NCBI GenBank assembly: GCA_963920525.1
Contig: OY986435.1
Coordinates: 170,837,627-170,901,626 of the forward strand
Length of the DNA: 64,000 bases
Reading direction: 5' to 3'
Source of the DNA: Dichetophora obliterata
Lineage: Eukaryota > Arthropoda > Insecta > Diptera > Sciomyzidae
Each line of letters begins with the position of its first letter. Within the stretch, counting starts at the first letter, position 1. The notes under the pieces are model-generated. The model saw nothing but the letters and a program-made list of their open reading frames with translations. It was not told the origin of the DNA and made no database searches. Shown in pieces: positions 55,019-64,000 of the stretch. Position numbers and translations under genes: made by a program.

Positions 55019-55029
55019 TTTATTGATTT

Positions 55030-56360
55030 AGAGGTATATTAAAAATCAACTTTATTCAAAAAGGTGGAACAAAGCGGAATTTATCTTTTCATAGCCTTTA
55101 AGAAAAAGGTTCGGGATTATCAATTGAAAAAAAATCGCCGCTATAATGTTTATGGTAGCAGTACATGTCTATCCAAATTTGCAAAATTTGTCTCTTTTGG
55201 TAGTGTTTTTTTTTTTGTTTTTTAAAAATTCTGTTCAAAAATTCTTAAAAGAAGCAATAGAACAGAATTTTTTCTTTAAAAATTTTTTATTATTAATTTC
55301 TATTTTCGATTAAAATGTATTTTAAGAAGATTTTTTCCCGTCAAAACACAAATAAAGTACACATCGAAAACTACATTGCAAATTACTAAAAGCTTAAACA
55401 ATTTTTAAGCAAAAATATTTTGGACTTACCTTAATGGGAGTATTATCTTTGAAATGATATCAAATTTATACAATTCTGAGACCAAAAATTTTTTATTTAT
55501 TTTCACTGCGCAAAGCACTGTGCGATGTCGCTTAGAAATATAAGCTCTGTTATGCTCTGTTTAGGCAAAACCAAAGAAGTAAAATAAAAGTAAATGGTGT
55601 TGCTAACACATAAACAGTACGTGAAGTGTCGCACCATTCGCAAATTGTGCGAGCGAGACAGAGAGTGTTTTTTGATATTTCTGAGCTCCCTGGCATATGA
55701 TTGGAAGACTCATAGATAAATAATCTCAAACGTAAGCAACGTAATGTTAGACGACGACGCAAGAAAAAATTACAAAGACCCAATGTAGGACGATCACGTC
55801 GGAAAACTAACGAAGCTTGTCACGATGGCTTAATTTTACAATTCACGACTCAGTGCAAAATACAACAAATCCAATGTTAGAAAAAATGGCTTAAAAATCT
55901 TGGTTTTTTCAGTTTTCCAACAAAGCTAAGCCTTATATCTTTTAAAACAAAAGTAACACAAGTGTCTATTCAACGAGGCATCAAACATAATATATGCATA
56001 CATTTTTTTATATCTCTTTTTATAATTAAAATCGCGCTGTTTTGAGAAAATTTATACCCATAGAGCTTAGTTTTGTTGGAAAATTGAAAAATTAGCTACA
56101 TTTCTAGGTAGTTTTTTCCAACTTTAGAGGCAACTTTAACTCCTACACCAAATAAGAGTACCCTAAAATTTTGAGATTTGATTAAGAAAGTCAAAATCAA
56201 TATAATCCGCAAAAAAAATAAAAATTAGAGTTGTTCCTATTGTTGAAATGTTTCATGAAATTTCCCTAGCCAGTATTTTTTGTTTAGAGTATTAAGTATT
56301 TAGTATTTTATAATAAATATCGTTTTTAATACAATAAATTTTAAGTAAATTTATATTTTA
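55030..56360. other. AT-rich DNA, no gene seen
   Basis: No recognised gene. An arginine- and lysine-rich short frame at 55730-55830 is chance. 55507-55530 has GCGCAAAGCACTGTGCGA, the reverse of text at 51697-51720. Confidence 0.4.
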
Positions 56361-56367
56361 CATTTAA

Positions 56368-56723
56368 AGCTTAGTATGCTGTAGGAACGAAAATTTTTAG
56401 GCATTTAATTCTACACACGAAATTTCGGTGTATACTCAACACTAACACATACTTACCACAACGTGTTAGTTGAATGGGTTAGTTGAACATTATTATTGAA
56501 TGTCAAATTTCCACGCCAATTAAATGTACCGACATATAAAAGGCAGCGAGATTCTGACATTTTAATTCTCCAATCGTGGCTGTGAACTTGGCTGTATTGA
56601 ACAAATTTTTCAATTCAACAGCGTATTAACCAACGAAAAAAAAAATTTCGCTACCTCTTCGCTGTCAAAATTGCAATGCATTTCTTACGGAAGATTTCTT
56701 TTCGCTTCCACAGCATACTAGGC
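56368..56723. mobile_element. TTAA MITE, copy A
   Basis: Inverted ends GCTTAGTATGCTGT and mirrored GCCTAGTATGCTGT, 356 bp, with TTAA at 56364-56367 and 56724-56727. Copy B at 58395-58744 is the same family in inverse orientation. TTAA target suggests piggyBac or Kolobok mobilisation. Non-coding. Confidence 0.85.
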
Positions 56724-57350
56724 TTAATTTTTGAATTGAAAGTTTACTTAGTAACAATATAACTACACAAATGATTGCATTTTACATGAAATTATTTATT
56801 AAAGATTTGATTTTTAGCCTTATTCTTATGATTGACAACTGTAAATTTATTGACAAGCTAGTCTTTTATGTTCCATTTTCTTGGTCCATGGAGTTAGAAA
56901 CATCCAAAATGTTTTCGCAAAATTATTTATTGTGAATATTTTTTCTGATGTTGACATTTTTGTCAAGTAATGAGTTATTGTATACATTTAACAATAGCAA
57001 TCTTTGCAACTATCAATAAATTTGCAATTGATGCATTTGCTGCAAAATGGGGGTGTGAGCCTTTCACTATTTTACTTGAATAGCAGATAATGATTATATT
57101 ATCATACACTACTGTTCTGAAAAATTTCACATCGATACAAAGAACTTTATTGTCATTTTCTGCAAAAAGGGTGTGAGCTTGGCGTCCTTTTACACCCAAC
57201 TGTTTTTCATATGATATGGGCGTGTGACAAAACGTCGATACCCAGTAGTTCCAGTCTTGAAGAAATTTCAAATGAATTATGTACAATTTTTCTTGATTCT
57301 TGACTTAGCATTCTGATTTGGCCATACATTTCATTGACGAAAATTTCATA
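56724..57350. other. AT-rich spacer, no gene seen
   Basis: Lies between the two inverted TTAA MITEs. No recognisable coding content. Confidence 0.4.
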
Positions 57351-57479
57351 TAAATGTTCCAAATTCGTGCAAGACGCAATGCAGAAACTTCGGGACTATT
57401 CATGCACGAACCCAATATCGAAATATTGAGGAAGTTTCGTGAGCGAAAAGTAGACAGGGATATAAAGAAAATTCGTCAA

Positions 57480-57830
57480 GGAATTAAAATCAAAACGTGC
57501 TTATGGACCGAATTCAACGTCGTGCGATATATTTGATAGGGGATAAAAATATTTCATACTCTTTCAACTCTATTTGAAATCGACGTAATGTTGGTTTCGT
57601 AATGGCCTGCCGCCACTCGGTCCAATCGGATAGCTGTCCAAGCCCATTCCTTTACCATTTCCTTGATGCCACACAGAACCTCACGTTGTAGTGATAATTC
57701 GTTCTTTATTCGTACGGTAAAGTTGTGGACGTTTTGAGCTGTGCAAATTTATAAAAAATTGTCAAAATCGAACGAATTCATCACGAAAAGTTCATCTATG
57801 ATGCCGCGAACTACTGGGGTGTTTGAACTT
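57480..57830 (+). pseudogene. LINE reverse transcriptase C-terminal fragment
   Basis: In shifting frames the plus strand has LMDRIQRRAIYLIGDKNISY, NRRNVGFV, AHSFTI and NSFFIRTVKLW. D-R-x-Q-R-R-A and N-x-F-x-x-R-T-x-x-L-W are familiar from the RT C-terminal region of insect LINEs. Highly degenerate, no ends found. Confidence 0.65.
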
Positions 57831-58394
57831 TTAGCTCTGTATTGTTATATATGACTAATATAGGGCTCAAAAAGAGCTGCAGAAAAATTTTTTAAAATAG
57901 CACCCATATCAATAATAACTCGAATATCACAAATGACGTGAACAAAACTTTTTGCTTTATCAAAGATATGCATGCATATCAAATTTTATGAAAATCGGAG
58001 CGATAAAATGCATTTTTTGCAAAAAGGGTGTCATACATGACTTTTTAAAGTAACCTGTTTTAATACGTATCCTTAAAAATTTAATAAAAAAATTTTAATC
58101 ACTCACTGAAAAAAACATCAGAATTTATTTCAAGAAAGAAATCAGCAAAATTTAACCATTACTTTACGAGCTATAAGCTGTTAAAAACTTAAGACTCGAT
58201 TTTCTCGAAACACAGTTTTTTTCACAAGCCCTTTTTGCACCTAATGCATCAATTGTCAAACACTAGAATAAAATTATAAATATTAAAAATAAAAAACAAG
58301 CAGAACAAACACGATTCATTTTATTTAAAACACCTAGCTAAAAATACTAAGCAATTAAGTTGTATTTTAGTTTTTATATTTGTTATAATATTAA

Positions 58395-58744
58395 GCTTAG
58401 TATGCTGTAGAAGCGAAAAGAAATCTTCCGTAAGAAATGCATTGCGTTTTTGACAGCGAAAAGGTAGCGAAACTTTTCTTTCTTTGGTCAGAACGCTGTT
58501 GAACCGAAAAATTTGTTCAATGCAGTTCACAACCATGATTGGAGAGTTAAAATGTCAAAATTTCGCTGTCTTTTATATGTCCGTACATGCAATTGGCGTG
58601 GAAATTTGACATTCAACAATAATCTTCAACCAACACATTCAACAAACACGTTATGGTAAGTATGTGTTAGTGTTGAGACTACACCAAAATTTCGCGTGTA
58701 GAATTAAATGCCTAGAAATTTTCGTTCCTACAGCATACTAAGCT
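58395..58744. mobile_element. TTAA MITE, copy B (inverse of copy A)
   Basis: 350 bp with the same ends as copy A in the opposite direction, TTAA at 58391-58394 and 58745-58748. Shares ACATATAAAAGGCAG-like, GGAAATTTGACATTCAA-like and AAGAAATCTTCCGTAAG blocks with copy A (mirrored). Confidence 0.85.
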
Positions 58745-58867
58745 TTAAGTTAGATCTAGTTTTGGAGTGTAAGTCTCCAATCCTCCAATAAATTAAAATT
58801 CCCAATTCGGCAGCGATTTTTTTCCATTGCATAAGGACCAACAAATTGGGTAATTGCAAAAAAAAGT

Positions 58868-59156
58868 GGTAAAAGTGGTAGAATCCAGAAAAGTGGTGAT
58901 TTACCACAATTGTGGTAAAGTGACAACACTGGCTGTCACAAGACCGTAGAGCGACGTAAGTTCAAAATAAAATTGAACTTTTTATTTGTTATACGTTTAT
59001 CTTAAGGTTGTGAGATAAGTTTCTGTTTTTATCTATACTGTTCTAAGCTTCGTTACGTGGTGCATAACCAGATACACACAAAGCCCATACAACAAAAATT
59101 CACGTGACATTTGCTACGGTCACCTTGCGTTACGTTACGCGAACATAATTGGACCA
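58868..59156. mobile_element. Fragment of the Harbinger-like element of 7019-9661
   Basis: Matches 9382-9661 closely, including CGTAGAGCGACGTAAGTTC and CATAACCAGATACACACAAA blocks, and ends with the same terminus followed by TTA (59157-59159). Its left edge falls inside the small hAT MITE, so the left part is lost. Confidence 0.82.
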
Positions 59157-59159
59157 TTA

Positions 59160-61435
59160 CTAAAGCAGCTTTATTTATCTCATTATGCGTGGTATTACAT
59201 GTCAGTCACAGTTAATTAAATAATATTTGTGACTTCCAATTCCAATATGTTTTTTAGTAATTACGTTTATAACTTAGGTTCTCTGCCATGGTGAAAAAAT
59301 AATATCTCTATGCTAATATACTGCTAATTGGCCAGCTCTCCAAAGCATCTCAAGAGGCCAGAAATAAAGATGTCAGACGCTTTAGTGAGTTTTTTCAAGA
59401 ACGATGTCAAGAACAGGCACATATATAGTGTATGAGGCAACAAATATAACAAAACAAAAATTTCTACAGAAGTTCTTAGTCTTTTGAAATCTTCTGAAAA
59501 CCTAAATGAAGGTTCTGATTCTGATTAAAGAAAAAAATTTATAAAAAAAAATAATTACTTTATTCTGTTTTATTTTTAATAGCGAACATTAGAAAGAGCA
59601 TCAGCATTGTTCTTTGGTAATCTAGTTGTATGAGAAATGTACCTAAAAGTTAACCGATTTCAATAATTTTTGGCATGACGTTTAAGTGTAGTTTTTTCTT
59701 ATTGAAAAAATTTGGTTTGTATGGAAGGCTGGCGTTGCAGTTTACCTTTGAACTCTAATTTTTCGTGGTATTGCTAAATTTGGGCTAGAAATCATTGGAC
59801 CAAAATGTCATGATTCTAGCTATTATAGTTTCTGTGGTGATGCAAATGTTATTCTATTATTATTCTGCATTTCAGCAAGTAAATTGCACAACAGTTCTGA
59901 ACACGATCGTATAAAATGTTTCATAAGATTGCTTATATTTTGCATATAATATTTTTGCATTACCAGTGCATTTAATAAATCAAAAAGAACATAGAGAGCT
60001 AGGAATAAGCTAATAAGGAACTGGAGTCAAGGTCATTAAAAATTAAAAATACCGTGTTTAACGGAGTATTTTAAATATTAGCCCTTATTAGCAAAGTCGG
60101 GTATTCTCTGTTTGTCTTTAAAAAGCTGTCTACTTTGGGACAAAAGAATGTGTGAAAATATTTCCTTGTTGTTCATTAAATTGTGAATTCTGTAAACATA
60201 AAAACAAACACATCTTCATGGCTTAACACGCTTTGATGACTTTTTATATACTTAAGCAGCATTCCAAGCGAAATGCTTATCAACTAATTTTGTTTTGAAG
60301 TAGCATTTTTAGAATTTATAAATACAGCCGCAATACAACTCAATTTATAGATTAATATGATTATAAGGTCTCGCTCATGTGAGCTGCTATCATGACGTTT
60401 ATATCCTTTGTTTGATGCACTTTACCAATAACTTCAGTGCTAACAAGTTGACATTTTTGGAATAAACTGCAATTTGGAAAAGACGATAAAGATGAAGAGG
60501 AAAATGCCATATTTTGGTACAAGCTTAAACCAGAAGTTATTTTAATACGTTTTTTATGACTTGCATCATATACGTGGTCAAAATAATAACGATAAGCATG
60601 GAGCTTATCATCAAATGTCAGAACTCATCAAAGATTAAAAAAATTCATACTTTGAAAATTATTTTGGGAAAAAAATTTGTTTGTACTTTTAATTAATAAA
60701 GATTGATCATTTTACGAGCACATGATTATTTCATATAGAATTTGGGTTATTTGTTTAAAATTTATCGAAATTTATTTATTTCAATTCAATGAAACTAAGT
60801 TTCATTTAAATTATCTTTTGTTAATTTTTTAAAATTGATAAAATGATTCTTTTTATTTTTTAATTTACAATTCATTGTAAGCTTGCAAACTTTTCAAAAG
60901 AGCTCATAGCTAAAAAACATATAAAATCAAAGAATAGATCGAATTTAATTATCAAAAATTAACTTACTCTGCTAGAGCCAGACCAAATAAGAACAATTTA
61001 AATAATATTTGAATATACAAAATCCCTGGTTCACGATCTTGGGCGCGTTTTTAGAGGTCACGTTTATAGAGGATGCTTATTGCTGAGCCGGTCGCCGAAT
61101 TGAAACTCAAAAACGCATTGGAGATAAAAAAGTGCTTGACTTGCGTTCACTGTTGCTCCAATGTGTTTTTCGGCTCTTTGTTTTATCGAAAAAAATGATT
61201 CCTTAATATAAAAAAATTGAAAATGTTTATATTAAAAATTATTCAGACGTACGAACTGAGTGTTGTTGGGATAGTATATGTATATTTTAAAAATAATTTC
61301 AAATTTAAATTTTAGTTAGCAAGTTATATTTTTAATATGGAACAAAATATGATTCATAATATAAATGTTTCAAACTTATGCTGATATTTCAAAAGCAAAT
61401 AGAGTTTTCAAAGTACAACGTATGAAGACTCGCAA
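59160..61435. other. AT-rich DNA, no gene seen
   Basis: No recognisable gene or element. A loose hairpin lies at about 61090-61180 (AAACGCATTGGAG facing CTCCAATGTGTTTT). Confidence 0.4.
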
Positions 61436-61439
61436 TCTC

Positions 61440-61600
61440 AGACTCGCTAACAAGCTTGCTAACGAATCCGAGATCTCGAACTCTCATTCTCGGACCCGTA
61501 AACGAGATCGCTAACGAATCCGAGATCTTCGACTCGCAATTTCGGACATTTAAATGTGCTCGAAACGAACACAATATCTCGGATTCATACATTTTTCTAA
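61440..61600. repeat. Short tandem repeat, GCTAACGAATCCGAGATC
   Basis: Two main units about 56 bp apart (near 61455 and 61511) carry GCTAACGAATCCGAGATC followed by GACTC-like text and TCGGAC. A weaker copy with GAGATCTCGGAC lies near 61880. Confidence 0.6.
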
Positions 61601-61936
61601 GTGACTTTTCATAAGAAAAATTATAAATTTTTCAGTGAAAATTATTAACATTAAAATAAACACTAAATAAACTGATAAATGAAAAAAATTTCCATAAATT
61701 TCTTCATACAAAATTATAAAAAAACACTTCGAATTTTTTATATAAATATGATGATGAAAATTTTTTAGTGTTTTTACTTACGTATTTTTAGCAGCTAACA
61801 ATGAAAAAATTTGTTCTTATTAAAAAACATATGTTTACATAAAAAAGTCCAACTCGTAAACGAGCTCAAAACGCACACGAGATCTCGGACCTAAACAAAA
61901 TTCATAGAAATTCTTCATAGAAAATTAAAAATTTTT

Positions 61937-62046
61937 GAAGTGAAAACTTCTTTAGGCACGTTGAACGATTTTGGTGGAGGGTAATTCTTTAGTTTGCGTC
62001 ATCGTATTTTTCCGAGTAACTCTCGTCATCAATACAGACAGCAAAA
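61937..62046 (+). repeat. Direct repeat flanking the foldback region, left
   Basis: GAAGTGAAAACTTCTTTAGG, GTTGAACGATTTTGGT, TTTGCGTCATCGT and CTCTCGTCATCAATACAGAC match 63561-63675 in order and direction. The first block contains a GAAGT/ACTTC hairpin. Confidence 0.82.
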
Positions 62047-62955
62047 GTAACAAAATAGGAAACTTAGACAGCAATACCTCAAAAAATGTTTGCATGTATT
62101 TGTGCATGAAAAAAATCAACAATGGCCGCCACTCTTGTTCTTAGTCGGCCGCAAGCTCACAGAGAAATCACTTGGCAACTCCTGAAATTAATGCATATAA
62201 TCTGTTTGTTAGTATATAAATACTTAAGTTAGGTTGCAATAAGATGTTTGCAACCAAAACTTATTAATTCGCTTTATATTGGTCTATATATGCTTTTAAA
62301 GTTCGGAAATTTCTTCAGTTATTGTATTTGTCAACATATTTGAAACATTTGCTTTTGCTCAAACCACCGCATGGTGAGATTTAAAAATGGAACCATCTTC
62401 TTTTTCTGCATTTTCTGCTGGAACTTCGTTTGCAAATAAGATAAATAATGTTGGATGAGGTGTTTTAACATTTTAATCTTTAAGCTGTGATAAAGGAATA
62501 TGTTGAACACTCAAGTAATTACATGCATGCTCTTATTTTATTACATATCGTCAAACAAAGTTTTACAATTTTCACACTTGTTGTATTTGTCAGTGGCTTT
62601 TTATTTTCACCACGGCGGCATGTTATTTTCAGAGTTGCCAACATCATTGTTTTATTAATATATTTTTTCATAAAGGTTGTGTGTCAAATGGAAACTTTTC
62701 AGTCGTGGTAGGATAGAAAATATCAGGTGGAATTAAATTTGTGTGTGTTGAAATAAATTTGTCTTATTTGCTGTGTTAAATGGACGATGGAATTTTGACA
62801 ATTGTAAATTTTGACGTTTCACATTTCGATCGTGTCTTAGCGCAAATATTTTATTTAATTTGCATTTTATTCAATTTGCACATATTCAATTCGAGTGCTT
62901 GTGCTTGCAACTTATTTCGTAAACTTGTAATATTGTAAACTTAAAAAACTTAAAA
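62047..62955. other. Spacer between direct repeat and foldback, no gene seen
   Basis: The 62487-62711 frame is hydrophobic and could be read as membrane segments, but nothing supports it as a gene. 62880-62960 is A-rich and 5'-leader-like. Confidence 0.35.
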
Positions 62956-62960
62956 AGAAC

Positions 62961-63550
62961 GAAAGTGCTTGAGTTTGTGTGTGCGTGTGTGTGGGTCAAC
63001 AATCTCCCGGTGCATCAGCAAGTGCAGTAAAGTTAAATTGGCTTTCTTTGCTGGCGAACGTCCTTCAAGTGCCACCACCACCAAGAGCAGTGCAAAATTT
63101 GTTGCTAGCCAACATCCTACAAGTGCCATCACCAGCAGCACAAGCAAGTGCAGCGCAAATTTCCTGATTCGGTTGCTTGCCTACGTTCTCCGAGAGTCAA
63201 CCATTAGCAGCACCAGCAAGTGCAGCACAATTCAATGGACTGGTCAACTCTCCAATATTTCAGAAGCACCATTTCAGCATGTCTCAAGCGCAGAGGCAAA
63301 TTTCTGCCATTATACTCCGGCGAGAATTAAATAAATTGAAAGCGGAGAATTTGCGATACATTCGCTTGTGCTGCTGGCAATGGCACTTGGAGGATGTTGG
63401 CTAAATTTGCGCTGCACTTGCTTGTGCTGCTCGTGGTGGCACTTGGAGGACGTTCACCAGCAAAGAAAGCCAATTTTACTTTGCTGCACTTGCTGATACA
63501 CCGGGAGATCGTTGGCCCACAGACACGCACACACAAACTCAAGCACTTTC
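62961..63550. mobile_element. Foldback-like element with tandem units in the arms
   Basis: GAAAGTGCTTGAGTTTGTGT at 62961 is mirrored at the right end 63550. The arms (about 200 and 165 bp) contain tandem units of about 65 bp with AACATCC, CAAGTGCCA, CAGCACAAGCAAGTGCAG and CAAATTT, three on the left and two on the right. Both strands therefore show similar Ser/Thr/Lys-rich frames, which are artefacts. The plan resembles FB-type foldback elements. Confidence 0.72.
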
Positions 63551-63560
63551 TTTTTTTTTT

Positions 63561-63675
63561 TGAAGTGAAAACTTCTTTAGGCGCGTTGAACGATTTTGGT
63601 AGAGGGTAAATCTTTGGTTTGCGTCATCGTCATCGTCATTTTGCGAGTAGCTCTCGTCATCAATACAGACAGCGA
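63561..63675 (+). repeat. Direct repeat flanking the foldback region, right
   Basis: Same blocks as 61937-62046, with an extra CATCGT unit. It starts directly after the T run that ends the foldback. Confidence 0.82.
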
Positions 63676-64000
63676 GTAGGTTTTTAAATGACGCTATTGG
63701 ATCTTGACTACCAGGTGCTCAGCAAATGTAGCAAGCAACCATGAATAAGTTTCTCTGCTGACGCATCGTTTTTTCCCTCCCTTTGCTCCGCTGCGAAACA
63801 TTAAATGATACTGTTCTTTTCAATGTATATGTAAAGCTGCTGTAGGCTAAAAAAAATAAATTTAAAATTTTTGATATTTGGTTTTTGTTTGACTGGCCGT
63901 GAAGTCTCTTTTGATGCCACCACTCATAGTACAACTAGACAAGGTAGTGTTAGAGCTAAATGTGTTATCTGTCTTAGGGCCGTTTTCTCAATGTCCGGTG
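63676..64000. other. Right edge, no gene seen
   Basis: AT-rich DNA. The last 30 bases contain AGGGCCGTTTTCTCAATGTC, which looks like the start of an insect TIR element that continues beyond the window. Confidence 0.35.

Larger units (their letters stand above)
51990..55020 (-). mobile_element. 5'-truncated LINE with RNase H (I/jockey group)
   Basis: On the minus strand, from 55020 leftwards: end of an endonuclease domain (FSDHRYILFDV), linker with WWNKGLEDLRKKTRNFFNRA, RT with IDIEGAFNNVELEVDDALIA, thumb, RNase H, C-terminus, and a 3' end near 51990 rich in GACCTAACCTA-like text without a long A tail. The ORF1/gag-like part and most of the endonuclease are missing, as expected from incomplete reverse transcription. 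Confidence 0.9.

Noticed and set aside
55550..55783. Basic, ribosomal-like small protein
   Set aside because: Only a short Arg-rich patch, opposite frames equally open, no family match.
62487..62711. Small membrane protein
   Set aside because: Hydrophobic frames are common in T-rich DNA; no homolog recognised, no splice or promoter context.
62969..63334. Ser/Thr-rich protein gene on the plus strand
   Set aside because: The same protein text appears on the minus strand from the other arm of the foldback; artefact of inverted repeats.

Overview
The window looks like repeat-rich intergenic DNA from a large, AT-rich insect genome, most likely a fly. The best evidence is an intact ribosomal stalk protein P1 reading frame (39188-39529) that reads like the dipteran protein. 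The mobile-element mix (Tc1, mariner, hAT, PIF/Harbinger, Kolobok-like, piggyBac-like, jockey/I-type LINEs, Polinton-type DNA polymerase) also fits an insect. The exact family of fly cannot be told from the sequence. I see no operons, rRNA genes, CRISPR arrays or convincing single-copy host gene with introns. Most short open frames are chance frames in AT-rich DNA.

Layout. 1-3 kb: three TIR elements, two of them abutting and sharing one TTA target. 3.1-5.7 kb: a dead Tc1-like element with a dead mariner-like element inside it. 7.0-9.7 kb: a Harbinger-like shell holding a GGCCGC-type MITE (itself hit by a tRNA-derived SINE), a foldback element and a tiny hAT MITE. 12.4-13.2 kb: a deleted hAT element. 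13.8-16.5 kb: clusters of a ~150 bp repeat in opposite orientations. 17.4-18.9 kb: Tc1 and LINE scraps. 20.4-21.7 kb: a ~0.93 kb TATAC microsatellite beside an inverted duplication of a hAT C-terminus. 24.9-27.4 kb: a Tc1-like relic carrying a long-TIR transposon. 28-32.5 kb: mariner and LINE relics and a hAT MITE. 33.3-34.9 kb: mariner, MITE, tRNA-like and MITE sequences nested in each other. 35.0-42.3 kb: the most gene-like part. 47.2-48.9 kb: a Kolobok-like element. 49.2 kb: a 60 bp minisatellite. 50.8 kb: a palindrome with a MITE at its centre. 52.0-55.0 kb: a 5'-truncated LINE with RNase H. 56.4-58.7 kb: two inverted copies of a TTAA MITE. 61.9-63.7 kb: a foldback element between direct repeats.

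The central story is at 36.1-40.5 kb. A minus-strand gene for a protein-primed type B DNA polymerase of the Polinton/Maverick (adintovirus-like) kind runs right to left. It has one 89 nt GT-AG intron, a C2HC finger, an HNH-like motif, three exonuclease motifs and palm motifs A, B and C. It is dead: it carries two in-frame stops and two frame breaks. In addition, a full-length retrocopy of RpLP1 mRNA has landed inside it in the opposite orientation. That retrocopy has an intact 113-codon frame, a TOP-like pyrimidine 5' end, AATAAA, a short A tail and a 5 bp GTGGT target duplication. The polymerase region lies between short inverted termini (34986 and 42299), so it may be a compact polymerase-carrying element rather than a fragment of a 15-20 kb Polinton.

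Nothing here forms a working pathway. The only frame I would expect could still make a conserved protein is RpLP1. Family names rest on motif recognition by eye; no database search was run.
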